From assembly GCA_963281255.1 (NCBI GenBank), contig OY725488.1, positions 6,607,524 through 6,671,523 on the forward strand: a stretch of DNA of 64,000 nt, written 5' to 3'. The notes under the pieces were generated by a model. That model searched no databases. It was given only the letters and a program-made list of their open reading frames with translations, and had not been told where the DNA came from. The position numbers and the translations under genes are program-made. This document shows positions 52,545 to 63,679 of this stretch, piece after piece. Within the stretch, counting starts at the first letter, position 1. Every line of letters begins with the position of its first letter. Source of the DNA: Aphrocallistes beatrix (Eukaryota > Porifera > Hexactinellida > Sceptrulophora > Aphrocallistidae).

Positions 52545-52990
52545 TACAAGCGCACTTCGCTTGCTTGGGCTGCGAGGCTTGCGGACACTGCATGTCCGCA
52601 GAGTAGCCCTGCGGGTGCCTAGGGATATTCAAGAAACGGTTGATCGCTTTCTAATTCTCTACAAAAAAAAGTCATTAATCTACGGTTAATCATGAATTCA
52701 GAACTGGAGATGAATAATAGGTTCATGACAAAATGAATTTACTTAATATTAAGCTAACTAATCCTGAATGTAATGCCAATTTGAAACCACATAGAAAGTT
52801 CATATTTCAAAGGTTATTATATTTGAACGACTCAAATAACTTCGGTGTGAACATTTCGCTTAGATCTTCGAACTTCCTTGTAGACTGATTATTTACCTGT
52901 GTGCCAAATTTCAATTTCTAGCACCTCCCAGTTGCTCAATCAACCTGCACAAACAAAAACATTGAGTTTTAATATACAAGATTGCGTGCC
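52545..52990. mobile_element. Left-end fragment of the hairpin-ended family (A type)
   Basis: Begins ACAAGCGCACTTCGCTTGC, then CGGACACTGCATGTCCGC and GCCCTGCGGGTGCC, then AAGAAACGGTTGATCG and ATGAATTCAGAACTGGA as in 31443-31600. From about 52850 it changes into the GTGTGAAAATTTCGCTTAGATC family of the 55051 element. Confidence 0.6.
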
Positions 52991-53244
52991 TTGTATTCAA
53001 GGATTGAAAAGCAGACAAGATATTACACAACTATTTATATTTAGTCACACTAACTAATACTTGAGAAGATTCCAGATAATTAACATAAGTTAAATAATTA
53101 TCAGTAATGATTATATATTAGAAATAATGCTCGCTATGTAGCGAGTATATACAGCGCAGTGCAATTCGGCCAACAATTACCAAGAGTAAGCTAGTATACT
53201 TTTTTTAATATACAAGTACGTACGTTGTATAGGTTTATTATGTT

Positions 53245-53574
53245 ACAAGCGCGCTTTGCTTGCTTGCGCTGTGCGACTTGCGGGCACTTTGTGTCCGCAG
53301 AGTCGCCCTGCGGGCGCCTGGAATTACTCAATCTAGCCTATTTTGTTAATTTATATAAATATTTTAAACAAAGGTTAACAAATAATTTATCACATCGATC
53401 AGAAAATATAATATCCGAATTCTACACCCATAAAACCATATGTCAACAGTTTGAAGCTAGTCTCTAGCATATTTGTGTAATTTGTTTACTTTATGTACCT
53501 ATTGTAAACAAAAGTGAACAAATAATTTATCATATCCTTACTATTAAAACTCGATTAATGTTTGTGTATATATG

Positions 53575-53649
<75 letters not shown>

Positions 53650-54141
53650 ACGAATTGATTGGAGAAACTGCCAGGCCCAGAAAGCTGATTTTTGGCATGT
53701 GGGAGTCTTTTGGCTATGGCTCCAGTAAGTTCTGAGCTCAGAGCAAAATGTCGACTCATCATGGAATTATGACGTCATTGTCACATTTTTAAAAGTTAAG
53801 CAATACAGTTATTCGAGCATAACTCAGCCATTATAGGAGATAGAAGGCTGGAATTTTAATAGAATCTGTATACTAACATACCTCACATATGATGCAACTA
53901 TCATCAAAAAATGATGACTCATCACTCTGTTATGACGTCATCATTACGCATCAAAAAATTTCAAAAATTGACAAATTTGGTGATTTTTCGAGTGATATCG
54001 ATTTTAACACTAAGATGGACATATTTAGAGATGTTATCTCCCTTATAATTAACCAATGTGACCCCAGGCGACCGAAGGGATCCTGCGGCGGACACGAAGT
54101 GTACGCCAGCCGTGCAGCGCAAGCAAGCGAATCGCGCTTGT
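53245..54141. mobile_element. Hairpin-ended non-autonomous transposon (897 bp, B type)
   Basis: Left end ACAAGCGCGCTTTGC..., right end ...AATCGCGCTTGT. Both carry the GC-rich module with the CGGACAC/GTGTCCG hairpin and GGCGCC-type words. Contains the (TA)n tract and the GTAACGAATTGATTG segment shared with 44060. No coding content. Confidence 0.72.
53572..53646. repeat. (TA)n microsatellite
   Basis: About 75 bp of almost pure alternating TA, inside the 53245-54141 element. It produces a spurious IYIYIY reading frame on minus. Confidence 0.95.
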
Positions 54142-54702
54142 AGACCTGAAAATACGATATTCGAAATCTACACCCCTGAAAACCCCAGGTCAACCGTTGA
54201 AAGCAAGTTTCTAGCTTAATTTTGAGATTTGTTTACTTTATGTACCTATTGTAAACAAAAGTAAACAGATCATTTATCATATAGACCTGAAAATATGATA
54301 TTCGAAATCTACACCCCTAAAAACCCCATGTCACCCGTTGGAAGCTAGTCTCTAGCATATTTTTCAAAATTCGTCAAATGGTGTGAAAATATGTATATAA
54401 AGGTGTGAAAATACGCACATAATCTTTTTTATTGCTATACATGATGATACATTTAAGATATCAAACATAAGTTGTGACTTTGAAGTATTAATAACAATGA
54501 CAATCTATTGTAGTGCCGTACAATGATTTCCATTGTTATAGTGTAGTCATCTATTTTGTATAGAAAAGGTGTGAAAAATTGTTTTCCATTTTTTTGTAGA
54601 GGTGTGAAAATTTCGCTTAGATCTTAGAACTTAATCGTAGTCATATCATTTAACACCTGCTTGCCAATTTTCATATCCCAACGACTTGCCAAGTTTTATT
54701 TC

Positions 54703-55000
54703 GCGACATGTCGCGTTTTATTTTGCGACATGTCGCGTTTTGGTTTGCGACATGTCGCGTTTTATTTTGCGACATGTCGCGTTTTGGTTTGCGACATGTC
54801 GCGTTTTATTTTGCGACATGTCGCGTTTTGGTTTGCGACATGTCGCGTTTTACTTTGCGACATGTCGCGTTTTACTTTGCGACATGTCGCGTTTTATTTT
54901 GCGACATGTCGCGTTTTGGTTTGCGACATGTCGCGTTTTATTTTGCGACATGTCGCGTTTTATTTTGCGACATGTCGCGTTTTATTTTGCGACATGTTGC
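54703..55000. repeat. 22-bp minisatellite, 14 units, palindromic core GCGACATGTCGC
   Basis: Fourteen units at exactly 22-bp spacing. Each is the perfect 12-bp palindrome GCGACATGTCGC plus a 10-bp spacer, GTTTTATTTT, GTTTTGGTTT or GTTTTACTTT. The first 13 cores are identical; the last is GCGACATGTTGC. Spacers partly alternate (ATTTT, GGTTT, ATTTT, GGTTT ...), suggesting 44-bp higher-order units. Because 22 is not a multiple of 3 and no unit contains a stop, all three plus frames are open over about 105-120 codons; this is a by-product, not evidence of coding. Confidence 0.95.
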
Positions 55001-55050
55001 GTTCGTTTACATTAGATACATGAAGTAAACAAATTATGCATCGGAGGAAT

Positions 55051-55531
55051 AACTTATATATTAAAATGCTAGGATCTTTAAAAAAATTTTTTTGTTTGTT
55101 TGTCCGAATTGATTGAACAATTGGCGTCGTAGCGATACGAAAATTGGCATGTTGGTGTCAAATGAATAATCTACGATTAAGTTCGAAGATCTAAGCGAAA
55201 TTTTCACACCTATGCAAAAAATGGAAAACAATTTTCACACCTTTTCTGTACAATGCTATGTAGTACGGCTTCACTCTCACAATAGAAATCATGGTACGAC
55301 ACTATTCTAGGCTGTCATTATTATTAATACTACGAAGCAATAACTTATATAGATATCTCAATTATATTATAGTGTAGAGGTGTGAAAATTTCGCTTTGAT
55401 CTTAGAACTTAATCGTAGTCATATCATTTGACATCAGCTTGCCAATTTTCATATCCCTACGACTTGCCAATTCTTCAATCAATTCGGACAAACACACAAA
55501 AAAAAATCCTAGCGTTTTAATATATAAGATT
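55051..55531. mobile_element. Non-autonomous element with ~150-bp inverted ends (481 bp)
   Basis: Left AACTTATATATTAAAATGCT, then AGGAT and TTTGTCCGAATTGATTGAAC; the right end is the near-complement ending TTTTAATATATAAGATT. Pairing continues through ATGAAAATTGGC, ACGATTAAGTTC and GCGAAATTTTCACACCT. Fragments of the same family lie at 52850-52990 and 54590-54690, where the copy runs directly into the minisatellite. Confidence 0.8.
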
Positions 55532-56135
55532 AAAGAAGAACTGAAGAGATTAACTTAACAAATTGAGCAATTTATAAGTACGTATGTGCTTGCCAACTGA
55601 GGCACAAATGTTGTTGGGTGGATTCATTAGTTTTAGTTTGGCTTTCATTTAGCTGTGGATATTATAAAGTACTAACAATGAGAACGAAAGGTAAGACTAG
55701 TGCTTCGAGGGAAGTGGAGAGGGATTACAACATAGGAGAGTAAAATGGCGATATTATAACAATAGCTTGCAGTTCAGTTTGATAGAATTAAAAGTAACCT
55801 TAAGGATATTAATAAAATATACTCAAACTAATGAAAATATGTTGAATGAAACTCTCAATATATCCAAAGGTATTTAAACTGCAGTATTTCTAAGTTGGAG
55901 TATATTTTATTAAAATTGCTATTGTGGGACAAAGTCACCTCTTAGGGCCAAAGTCGCTCCAGTTTACGGTACTAAAATGGTTTATTCCTGAAGGGAAATG
56001 TTCTCAAAAGGTAAGAGATACTCTGTATTTTAATACATTTTTAAGAGTTCGGAGTATGTTTGAAGGAAAACGGCCAAACGAGTAATTGATAAGAACTATT
56101 TTCACTAGCTTTGAAACTAATTAATGTTATTCAAG

Positions 56136-56298
56136 CAGGGTTAGATCCAGCCTCGGACTTTAGGATGGGGCTAACTTGCAGAAAGGGTGGATGTTGTGGG
56201 GTTGGATGCAGCCCCAGATCTCAGGGGAGTTAAGAGGGTCTAAAATATTTTCAGGGGGGATGCCCCCCCTCTAAAGGGCGTGGCTAGATGTAACCCTG
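56136..56298. mobile_element. hAT-type MITE (163 bp)
   Basis: Ends CAGGGTTAGATCCAGCC and GGCTAGATGTAACCCTG. Flanking octamers TATTCAAG and CATTTAAG agree at 6 of 8 positions, consistent with an aged 8-bp hAT target duplication. Confidence 0.75.
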
Positions 56299-57261
56299 CA
56301 TTTAAGAAATATCATGGTCTCTTGCTTGAATCATTAAAAATTAAAATGTAATATTGTAATTCAATCTAACTACAATCTACGCATTATTTGCTGATCACGA
56401 TTCACAAATAAAATATATTACAATTTGAGTTCAGAACTGTCTTGCCCCCCAGTTTGGTTGCACAATTAAAAACTTATTCCAGATGTATAAAACCAGAAAA
56501 CCTTACAGGTTCGTAGTTATGAGAAATTACCCTGAGATAAGATAAACAGGACTTTGCCAGATGCTTAATCAACCATTAGAGATTAGCCCGCCCAGATATC
56601 CACCAAAGAACTACAGCCACAATTGTATAATTAACATCCATACAATAATTTGACCTCGAAGAGAGAGTTCAATCAATGAAGAAATAAGAAATTTTATTAG
56701 TAAAATGAATAACAGTATATATCTTACAAGATAAATTACTGCGAAATTTCCCAAAGGAAATAAACATAATTGCTTTGTAGGATGATGTACGATTAACATT
56801 ACAAAACTAATCAAGCATTGCTTACAGCCATAAAAGAGTTCACCTACTACTACACTATCTTTATGTTAATCTCAGGCCCGCCTTTCCACCTGCACAATAC
56901 GACGAACATTTGGATTATTGAAACATAATATATTCTCTAAGGAAGATCTCAAAGGGACGATGCAACCTCGAGGTTCATAGGGTCATTCTAATATGCAATG
57001 AGCATATCAATGTAATGCACTGGTGTTCTTTCTACCTAGAACTAAAAATTGACTAAGATACAGCAACGTGTTATTAGGGTAATTTGATATTGAGAACATA
57101 CTCCACATCTAAATTATTATATAAATTGATATTATCTACCAAATTAAATAAACTATTCAAAATATAAATTAAATATTTAAATAAATTTATAAATAAAAAA
57201 TAGTGAAAAAAGCCTCTCTAGCTAAAAAATAAATAAATATATAAAACAGTACAAAGTGGAT

Positions 57262-58860
57262 ATGGTTGCAACAATGAGCTCAATGGAGAAAGAGAGAAGA
57301 TTTTTCTTAGAAGTCCCCCCTTTATCGGTGAGTAAAGATGACGCTTTTTTTCATTTTAAATAAAATAATTTCATATTATTGTCATATATAAATACAATAC
57401 TTTCTATAATTTATTAAGCATAATTTTATAGTGCACAAGTCAAAACTGGAATAATTTATTGACCTACGGGAAACTAGCACCTCTGACTGACACAATCCCA
57501 GATACTCCAAAACTCACAGACACAATTCCAAACACAGAGACAAACAGCCCAGACCGAGTATGGATCCAAGAAGCACATTCTCCAGAATCCAGCTATAGCC
57601 ACAATGTGTCGAGCAGCAGTAACAATTACTACCCGCCTTACATCAACACATATGCACAATACCCAGCAACTCTGCCAACATATCCTCACCATACACTCGT
57701 GACAGAGTGCCAGGCACAATCTCCAAACCCGCTCCACTACCCAGCGCAACTCACACTTCCGAACAATCAGTTCGGAGTCAATGTTGACAACGCAGGCACT
57801 ACTATCAATGTTCATGTACAAAAATTGGTGAGTATTTTTCCTACAAAAATCACTCTTGTGACAAAATATTTAAAACATTGAATAAGAGGCGCATTTTATT
57901 TATTTATTTATTTAGATGCCCAAGTCAGGCCATGCACCCTGTACACCTGTGAATCTAGGACCGGCTATTCTTAATGGAAGTTGCGGTTGGCCTGAGAGCA
58001 AAGTCCCGAACGTGCAACCTCACTGCCAATTATCCAATACAGCTAACATTAAGCAGTATGCACCAACAGTGAACACGCTCCCAAACACCCCTGTGACCCC
58101 GATGACTCCGATGACTCCGATGACCCCGATGACCCCGATGACCCCGAACTCTGCTGGACCAATCCATCCCTCATTCAGCAATCAGGAAATTAAAGTGTGT
58201 GAAAGGTATACGATAATGCAACAATTCACAAACCAAGCCTTGCTAAATTCACTCAACCAAAATACCTACCGGCGGTTGGCTACCTCGTGCTATCCAAACC
58301 ATAGTGCTGAGTATAAACCTCAGAAGAGAACGCGTAGGATCGCCTGCAACTGCCCCAACTGTATCAACGGAGAAAATAGTAAAGTAGGTAAGAAAAAGAC
58401 TCACATCTGCCACTATCAAGATTGCGGGAAAATGTATGGTAAAACCTCCCATTTAAGAGCTCATCTTCGTTGGCACACGGGGGAGCGACCATTTGTCTGT
58501 GATTGGCTTTTTTGTGGTAAATGCTTCACTCGCAGTGACGAGCTGCAGAGACATAGACGGACACATACTGGGGAGAAGAGATTCGCCTGTGATATCTGTT
58601 CCAAGAGATTCATGAGAAGTGACCACCTCAGCAAACACAAGAAAACGCACATCAAACACAAAATGGCCAGCCTAGAAGCTACAAAGAATGCGACACTCCA
58701 AAAATGTGATCCTGCTCTTCCAGCCAACTACACTGAGCTGACCTCAACTCCCAATCAGTACCTACACAACTACCTCCCTAACTCCCAGATCATGGAACTA
58801 GCCGCCGCCAATAAATCCATGGTGGAACAAGAACTCCGTCTCAAAGACCATCGCTTGTAA
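57262..58860 (+). CDS. Sp-family zinc-finger transcription factor (Btd box plus three C2H2 fingers)
   Basis: Three exons: 57262-57327, 57432-57827, 57916-58860; phases all 0, 468 residues. Binds GC/GT-box DNA. The buttonhead box CNCPNC is at 298-303. Three fingers at about 317-399: [20 protein letters not shown], then [20 protein letters not shown], then [20 protein letters not shown]. Fingertip residues KTSHLRA / RSDELQR / RSDHLSK are the Sp1-9 set. The Btd box separates Sp from KLF genes. The N-terminus is Ser/Thr/Pro/Asn-rich with a (Met-Thr-Pro)5 run at 217-231. Exon 1 gives MVATMSS, then FFLEVPPLS; its ATG is the only reasonable one but needs cDNA support. Closest to Sp5-9-like members by size; not resolved further. 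Confidence 0.93.
58102..58146 (+). repeat. Coding 9-bp minisatellite, (ATGACYCCG)5
   Basis: Five exact-length copies of ATGAC(T/C)CCG inside the Sp gene, encoding Met-Thr-Pro five times. Likely length-polymorphic without shifting the frame. Confidence 0.9.
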
Positions 58861-58972
58861 CACATCGAAGTAATATAGTAAACAAGTAAAGTAAGATAGG
58901 TAATTAAATTAACTAAGTTAAGATTAGATAAGGTAAATAACTATTCAATTAATACGTAACGTAGATAATCTA

Positions 58973-58978
58973 AATAAA
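58973..58978 (+). terminator. Candidate polyadenylation signal of the Sp gene
   Basis: AATAAA 113 bases after the stop codon, in AT-rich DNA where chance matches are common. Confidence 0.35.
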
Positions 58979-60556
58979 TTTAATACAACTAAAGTAATCG
59001 GTAATAAGTAGATATCTGGTAGAATAGACTAACTAAATAGAATAATTATAATTTAAAAGTAAATAATACTGCTAAATTAGTTATTAATATGTAGAAGTAA
59101 CAATTCAATAATCACATCACATCTATTCAAGAATCAGAAGTCAGTTTTAGTCAACTCATAGAATAACTTTTACGATACTCCTTATTATAATGTAAACTAA
59201 TTATTATAGTATTTTACTTTAGATAATGTAATGTAGTGTATACATAAATGTACATATAATATTATTTAATTGTAATTTGTAATATATGATACAACTGTAA
59301 TGATACCGTCTATAATACGAATGAATCAATGCTAAAAATATTTGTCTCAGTTTTTCTATAATAAGGAGGGAATGAGTTTGGTTGGTGCTGTCAACAGCTA
59401 TCATAGATACGTTATAATTAAGGGCTCTGCGAGATGCGAGATCTTTTTATTAAAAAACGGTCTTATCCAATCTGAATTTTTTAAAACGTTTAGAATTTCC
59501 AAGATGAAAATTCTAACTACTCGAGTTATTATCCCAGTACTCAGGCCTGATCAAGGAATTGCCTAGGAATGTGGGACACTCCTTTAGCCTTTTGATTTTT
59601 AGTCCAATCGTGTTTAGGAGCGTGAAAGTTTGTAATATTCTCCGATGCTAAAATGTTATTATCGATTTAGGGGTATCAAATTTATGAGATTGGTATCAGA
59701 AAGGTATCTCTGGCGACCTGTATAATATCCTGGTCCTGACACCGAGATGAATTCAGCAAATATTTGATTGTCAAAAAATTCACTAAATATTTTCGAAGTG
59801 TCCTGAAATTATATCAGACAAGGCTTCCTTCGTCCCGAGATGAAGTATAGTTAAGATTCATGCAATTATTTTTAAAAATTTGAGATGCACATTATTGAAA
59901 TTCTATACATTTCAACAAGCTAGTATCAACAATAATATAATTAATATCCAATAACAGGTTTAGGGTGGTAACGCCTGCCTATTCAGACAAACACCGCCTA
60001 TTTAATTACTTGCCAATAAACTGTTGGCTCATAGAATTAATATAAATCATGTAGACGTAGGGTCCAAGTAATCTCCTAGAATAATAGATAAGGTTATAAA
60101 TTAAATCATGGGTAGATGCAACATCTTTCTACAAAGTTAGGATATTGCTACTCGACACTTTTAGCTAGCATTACAAACTCTGCACATTAATTATTATGCA
60201 ACTTACGATGACAGTAAATTCCAGCTATTTTCAGAAAATTTATGAAAGTGATTTTTGCTAAATATAGATTTAACTATTATGCAATAACCCTAAACTCAGT
60301 CATACATAGCTATCCTGCGGACCCTCACTTAACTACCATCACAATTACATTGTAATATCAGAGAGACGAAGTATCTTCAAGAATTGGTCGTGACAGGTCC
60401 GGTAACAGTGCTAGGAGTCGGAGAACGGCGGCACAACTTAAAGGATGACATATTCTTAACACACCACGTGTAGAATTCAAGGGAAAGTATGCGGTAGAGA
60501 TTCATGTTCGCTCGGGGCAGTAATGTTGTTGCAACGTCCAGTTCGGCTCACGTTTA

Positions 60557-60685
60557 CAGGGTCGTAGAAAGCAAATATTTATTGGTGCGCGGCGGAGTAG
60601 TGGTCCTGTGTTACGGTGTGCTGCACCTGCCGAATAGCGGATTCCCAATAGTGCAGCAGCTGATGCACATGCTCCTACGACCCTA
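60557..60685. mobile_element. Small MITE with AGGGTCGTAG ends (129 bp)
   Basis: Begins CAGGGTCGTAGAAAGCA and ends TGCTCCTACGACCCTA, an imperfect inverted pair. hAT-like start; no clear target duplication. Confidence 0.55.
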
Positions 60686-60733
60686 ATTTGTTAAGTACAT
60701 ATGTGCCTCTCTAAATTTTTAAAAATATACGTA

Positions 60734-60871
60734 CAGTAGAAGCTCTATTTGTGGGGAAAATGGAAAAGGCCCTGGGAAAGGGCCCTCTTTATTCGTTTCC
60801 ACACAAATGGACCTCTATAAATGGGGAAGTGTTTTGCCGTCCCGAACTCTCCCACTTATGGGGTTCTACTG
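60734..60871. mobile_element. Pogo/Tigger-type MITE (138 bp)
   Basis: Ends CAGTAGAAGCTCTATTTGTG and the partial complement CACTTATGGGGTTCTACTG, TA on both sides. Confidence 0.8.
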
Positions 60872-63049
60872 TACTAGAGTAGGAATAGTAGTTCTCACTC
60901 GAACTGTCGCTCCCCTCGAATACTCTTAACCTTCCAAAAGATGGGGGCTAAAAGCTAGAATAAACTTGAATCATTGCTTAAAATTGAAATGGGTTTCCTT
61001 GAAAACCTCATAATTTAATTGCTTTAAATTATTTAGCTGATAATTAGTACGTAATTTAGGAATTTTGTATGTCATTAAAAACAAATTAACAGTTGATATT
61101 GTTTAATTTTGCCTGTTATTATTCACTTTTCCCTTGAAATACGCATACATATTTTAGATAGATTTTAAGTCCTAAAATTCTACCAAACTGGTACTAGTAT
61201 ATTGCATAAAGAATGAAATATTATTCTGATTTTCTGATTAAACTTCGCCCCTACGTATAATACTAGATTTTACGTAGAGATTGTTTGGGGTTGGGCAATG
61301 GAAAATATAAAATACGTACGAGTATACGCAATTGAAACGCCATTAATGACGAAAATGGATTCAGATTGTGATCTTGGACAAGTATAATTATTTAATCTTA
61401 TACACAAAAACTTAATATCGACGTAAACAGTGTAAATTATTCATTAAAACACGCTTGGATGGCAAAAATTTGAATTTTATCCATTGAGACTATTTCAATG
61501 CTAATAACCATCAATAAAAATACGTGCAACCATATTTTAGAATCTTAAATCTGTTTTAGGGATACCGTGCCTTTTTGCAAGACTAATTAGAATCAGAGTA
61601 ATGCAATTCTCCATTTGGTACATAGCACATTACTAAGTAATAATTTTATTAAATTCAGTCATTATTAAATATAAGGGTTTAAAAAATTGATACAAAATAA
61701 TTGAGAAATTATTAACCAAGGAATAGAAAAGTTCGCCAAAGATAATTATGAAATGAGTAGTATAATACAATTCAACTCAGACTAAAATAATAGGGAAATA
61801 CTTAAGATAGTAAATTTGACCTTAAAGTTTTTAAAATTATTACCATCCTTTATGCAAAAGTGGTAATCAAGCTGGACTGAGGCCTCAGGTCCACCTAGAG
61901 ACAAATGTTTAGTCTTGCACCATCAGAGAAGGTAGTACTATCTCAACTCTTTGTTTGTATAGTGTCCATTCAGAACCTCCTAGAGGGGAGGTCTTGGAAT
62001 AAAACCATCTGGATACTTGGATTGGGAAACATTGCTGACGCAAATAGTTAGGTCTAGTAACATGGAGGTGAGTAATGCATGGACACGGACACGTATAGTT
62101 AGTTTAATGAAATTCAAGATTAATGAAATTCAAGATAGCTGTGGATTATACCATTAGTGATAGGAAAAAAGTAAGAGAAAGTTCACATAGCATGACTTGT
62201 ACATCCATTAACATATATATTAAAGCAGCATCTCCTCCTATCTTTCTACCAGAATGGTATAATTTACTATGGCATAAGTATAATGAATCGTAAACGTAAG
62301 AGGTCATAAGACATCTTCAAGTCACCAATAACTTTAGGTGAAGAATGCAACGTGAACTATTAAATTAGATAGCTCTCTGAGTTCAATAGGATGTGAAAGT
62401 CTTCCAATAATTATTGTCCTAAAGCAACAAAAGGAGGAGTTTGTGGATCCAAACATAGTCTATCGAGTTAGATAATACATTCCTGGAAAATATTTTCACG
62501 AAGGTAATTTTAAGTCGAAAGGAAAACAATTACAAATCAAAGAAGTAAGAAACTCTATTACTCATTAAATCATTGTTATTCTTATTCGTTTCATTAGGAA
62601 GTTAGGGTATAATGCAATGATTACAAAGATGTTGTTGTTTGTGGAACCCGTGTTATGTTTCTACAGAGAGAATAACAATAACACGTTGCATCTGCACATT
62701 GTAAAGCAACTTTTGAAATTCTTTATTGAAAATATGTTTAGACAAAAATTTAATTTCTCTTAGGAAAGTTTAAGGTAGATTTGTAATCAACTTTATGATA
62801 AAGCAAAGCACATGAAATAAATAAACATATACGTGTACATTGATATAATGCATCTTCTGTTCTGCCTACACTATCCAAATGTAAACAAATTCAACAGCTA
62901 GCATGTGTAGAGTGTTTTGGAGAGTATTGATTGGAACTAGAACTAGTATTTCAATATTGAAGTATAAATGTCTATTTTCCATCTTTTATAACAGAGGTTC
63001 TTAACCAGGGGTAAATTTGTAACGGGAAATTTTTGAAAATTTTCATTCT

Positions 63050-63283
63050 ATCGTGATTCTCTTGTTGGAAATCGACGCAGAATGGTCCCGGCTTCACCTC
63101 ATTGCTTAGAATCGAGATATGTGGTCCTTTTGCGAGTTATGGTGTTTTAAAGTTCAAACACTACCAAAATTGTGGAAACCTTTAACTTTAAAACATCATA
63201 ACTCTCAAAAACGACCTCATATCTCGCACATGAGGTGAATGCCGAGGCCATTCTGCGTCAATTCCCGTCGAGAGAATCACGAT
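63050..63283. repeat. Foldback repeat (~234 bp)
   Basis: Left ATCGTGATTCTCTTG ... GACGCAGAATGG ... TTTTAAAGTT pairs with right AACTTTAAAACATCATAACT ... CCATTCTGCGTC ... GAGAGAATCACGAT, centred near 63170. It follows CAGAGGTTCTTAACCAGGGG at 62992, a typical hAT-type end, so it may be the interior of a hAT MITE. Confidence 0.7.
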
Positions 63284-63679
63284 AACACCCACTGAGTTAG
63301 ACTGACACAAATGATTGGCGGTTGAAAATTTTGCAAAAAGCTTCCGTTACAAGTTGTGCCTAATGTGACGATTTGATACCCCAAAAGGCCCTATTGGGGG
63401 CATTAACAAATACTTTGTCCAAAACAAGGCTTTTTTGAAAGTTCAAAATAACACATTTGAACGAACATTATCCTTTTAATTAGTTGAAAAGTGTTGGGAA
63501 TTGGTTTAATGAAACCGTACCATTCATAAATATGTTTTTGCTCCCCAAGGAAATTGTCTGAGTAAAAAGACTTTCTCACCTGGTCAAGGGGTAAATATTG
63601 GCAGAACAAATCGGGAAAATACAGATGATTAACTAAATTTCAATATACTACAGCCGAATTGCAAAATCCGACACCCTTT

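Larger units (their letters stand above)
50625..57261. other. 6.6-kb gene-free repeat desert
   Basis: Between the MEAK7 start and the Sp start. The left 5 kb are nested transposon pieces (individual entries below), and a ~150-bp AT-rich sentence (GAAATCTACACCCC ... TTTGTTTACTTTATG) recurs at 51300-51530, 53340-53540 and 54150-54350. From 55560 to 57261 the DNA is unique-looking and AT-rich apart from one hAT-like MITE (56136-56298), and may hold the Sp gene's upstream control region. Confidence 0.7.

Noticed and set aside
54703..55000. CRISPR-like array
   Set aside because: Regular spacing resembles one, but the spacers are only 10 bp, nearly identical, and the setting is an animal genome; it is a minisatellite.
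54661..55028. Three overlapping plus-strand open frames of 106-120 codons with a repeating 22-residue pattern
   Set aside because: They are the three frames of the 22-bp minisatellite; open only because the unit lacks stops in any frame. No start context or family.
44060..55531. Helitron interpretation of the hairpin-ended elements
   Set aside because: The hairpins near the ends are suggestive, but the elements have inverted termini and no clear 5'-TC / CTRR-3' asymmetry or insertion between A and T, so I left them unclassified.
60504..60686. 60-codon plus frame with balanced base composition
   Set aside because: Coincides with an inverted-repeat MITE (60557-60685); no homology recognised.
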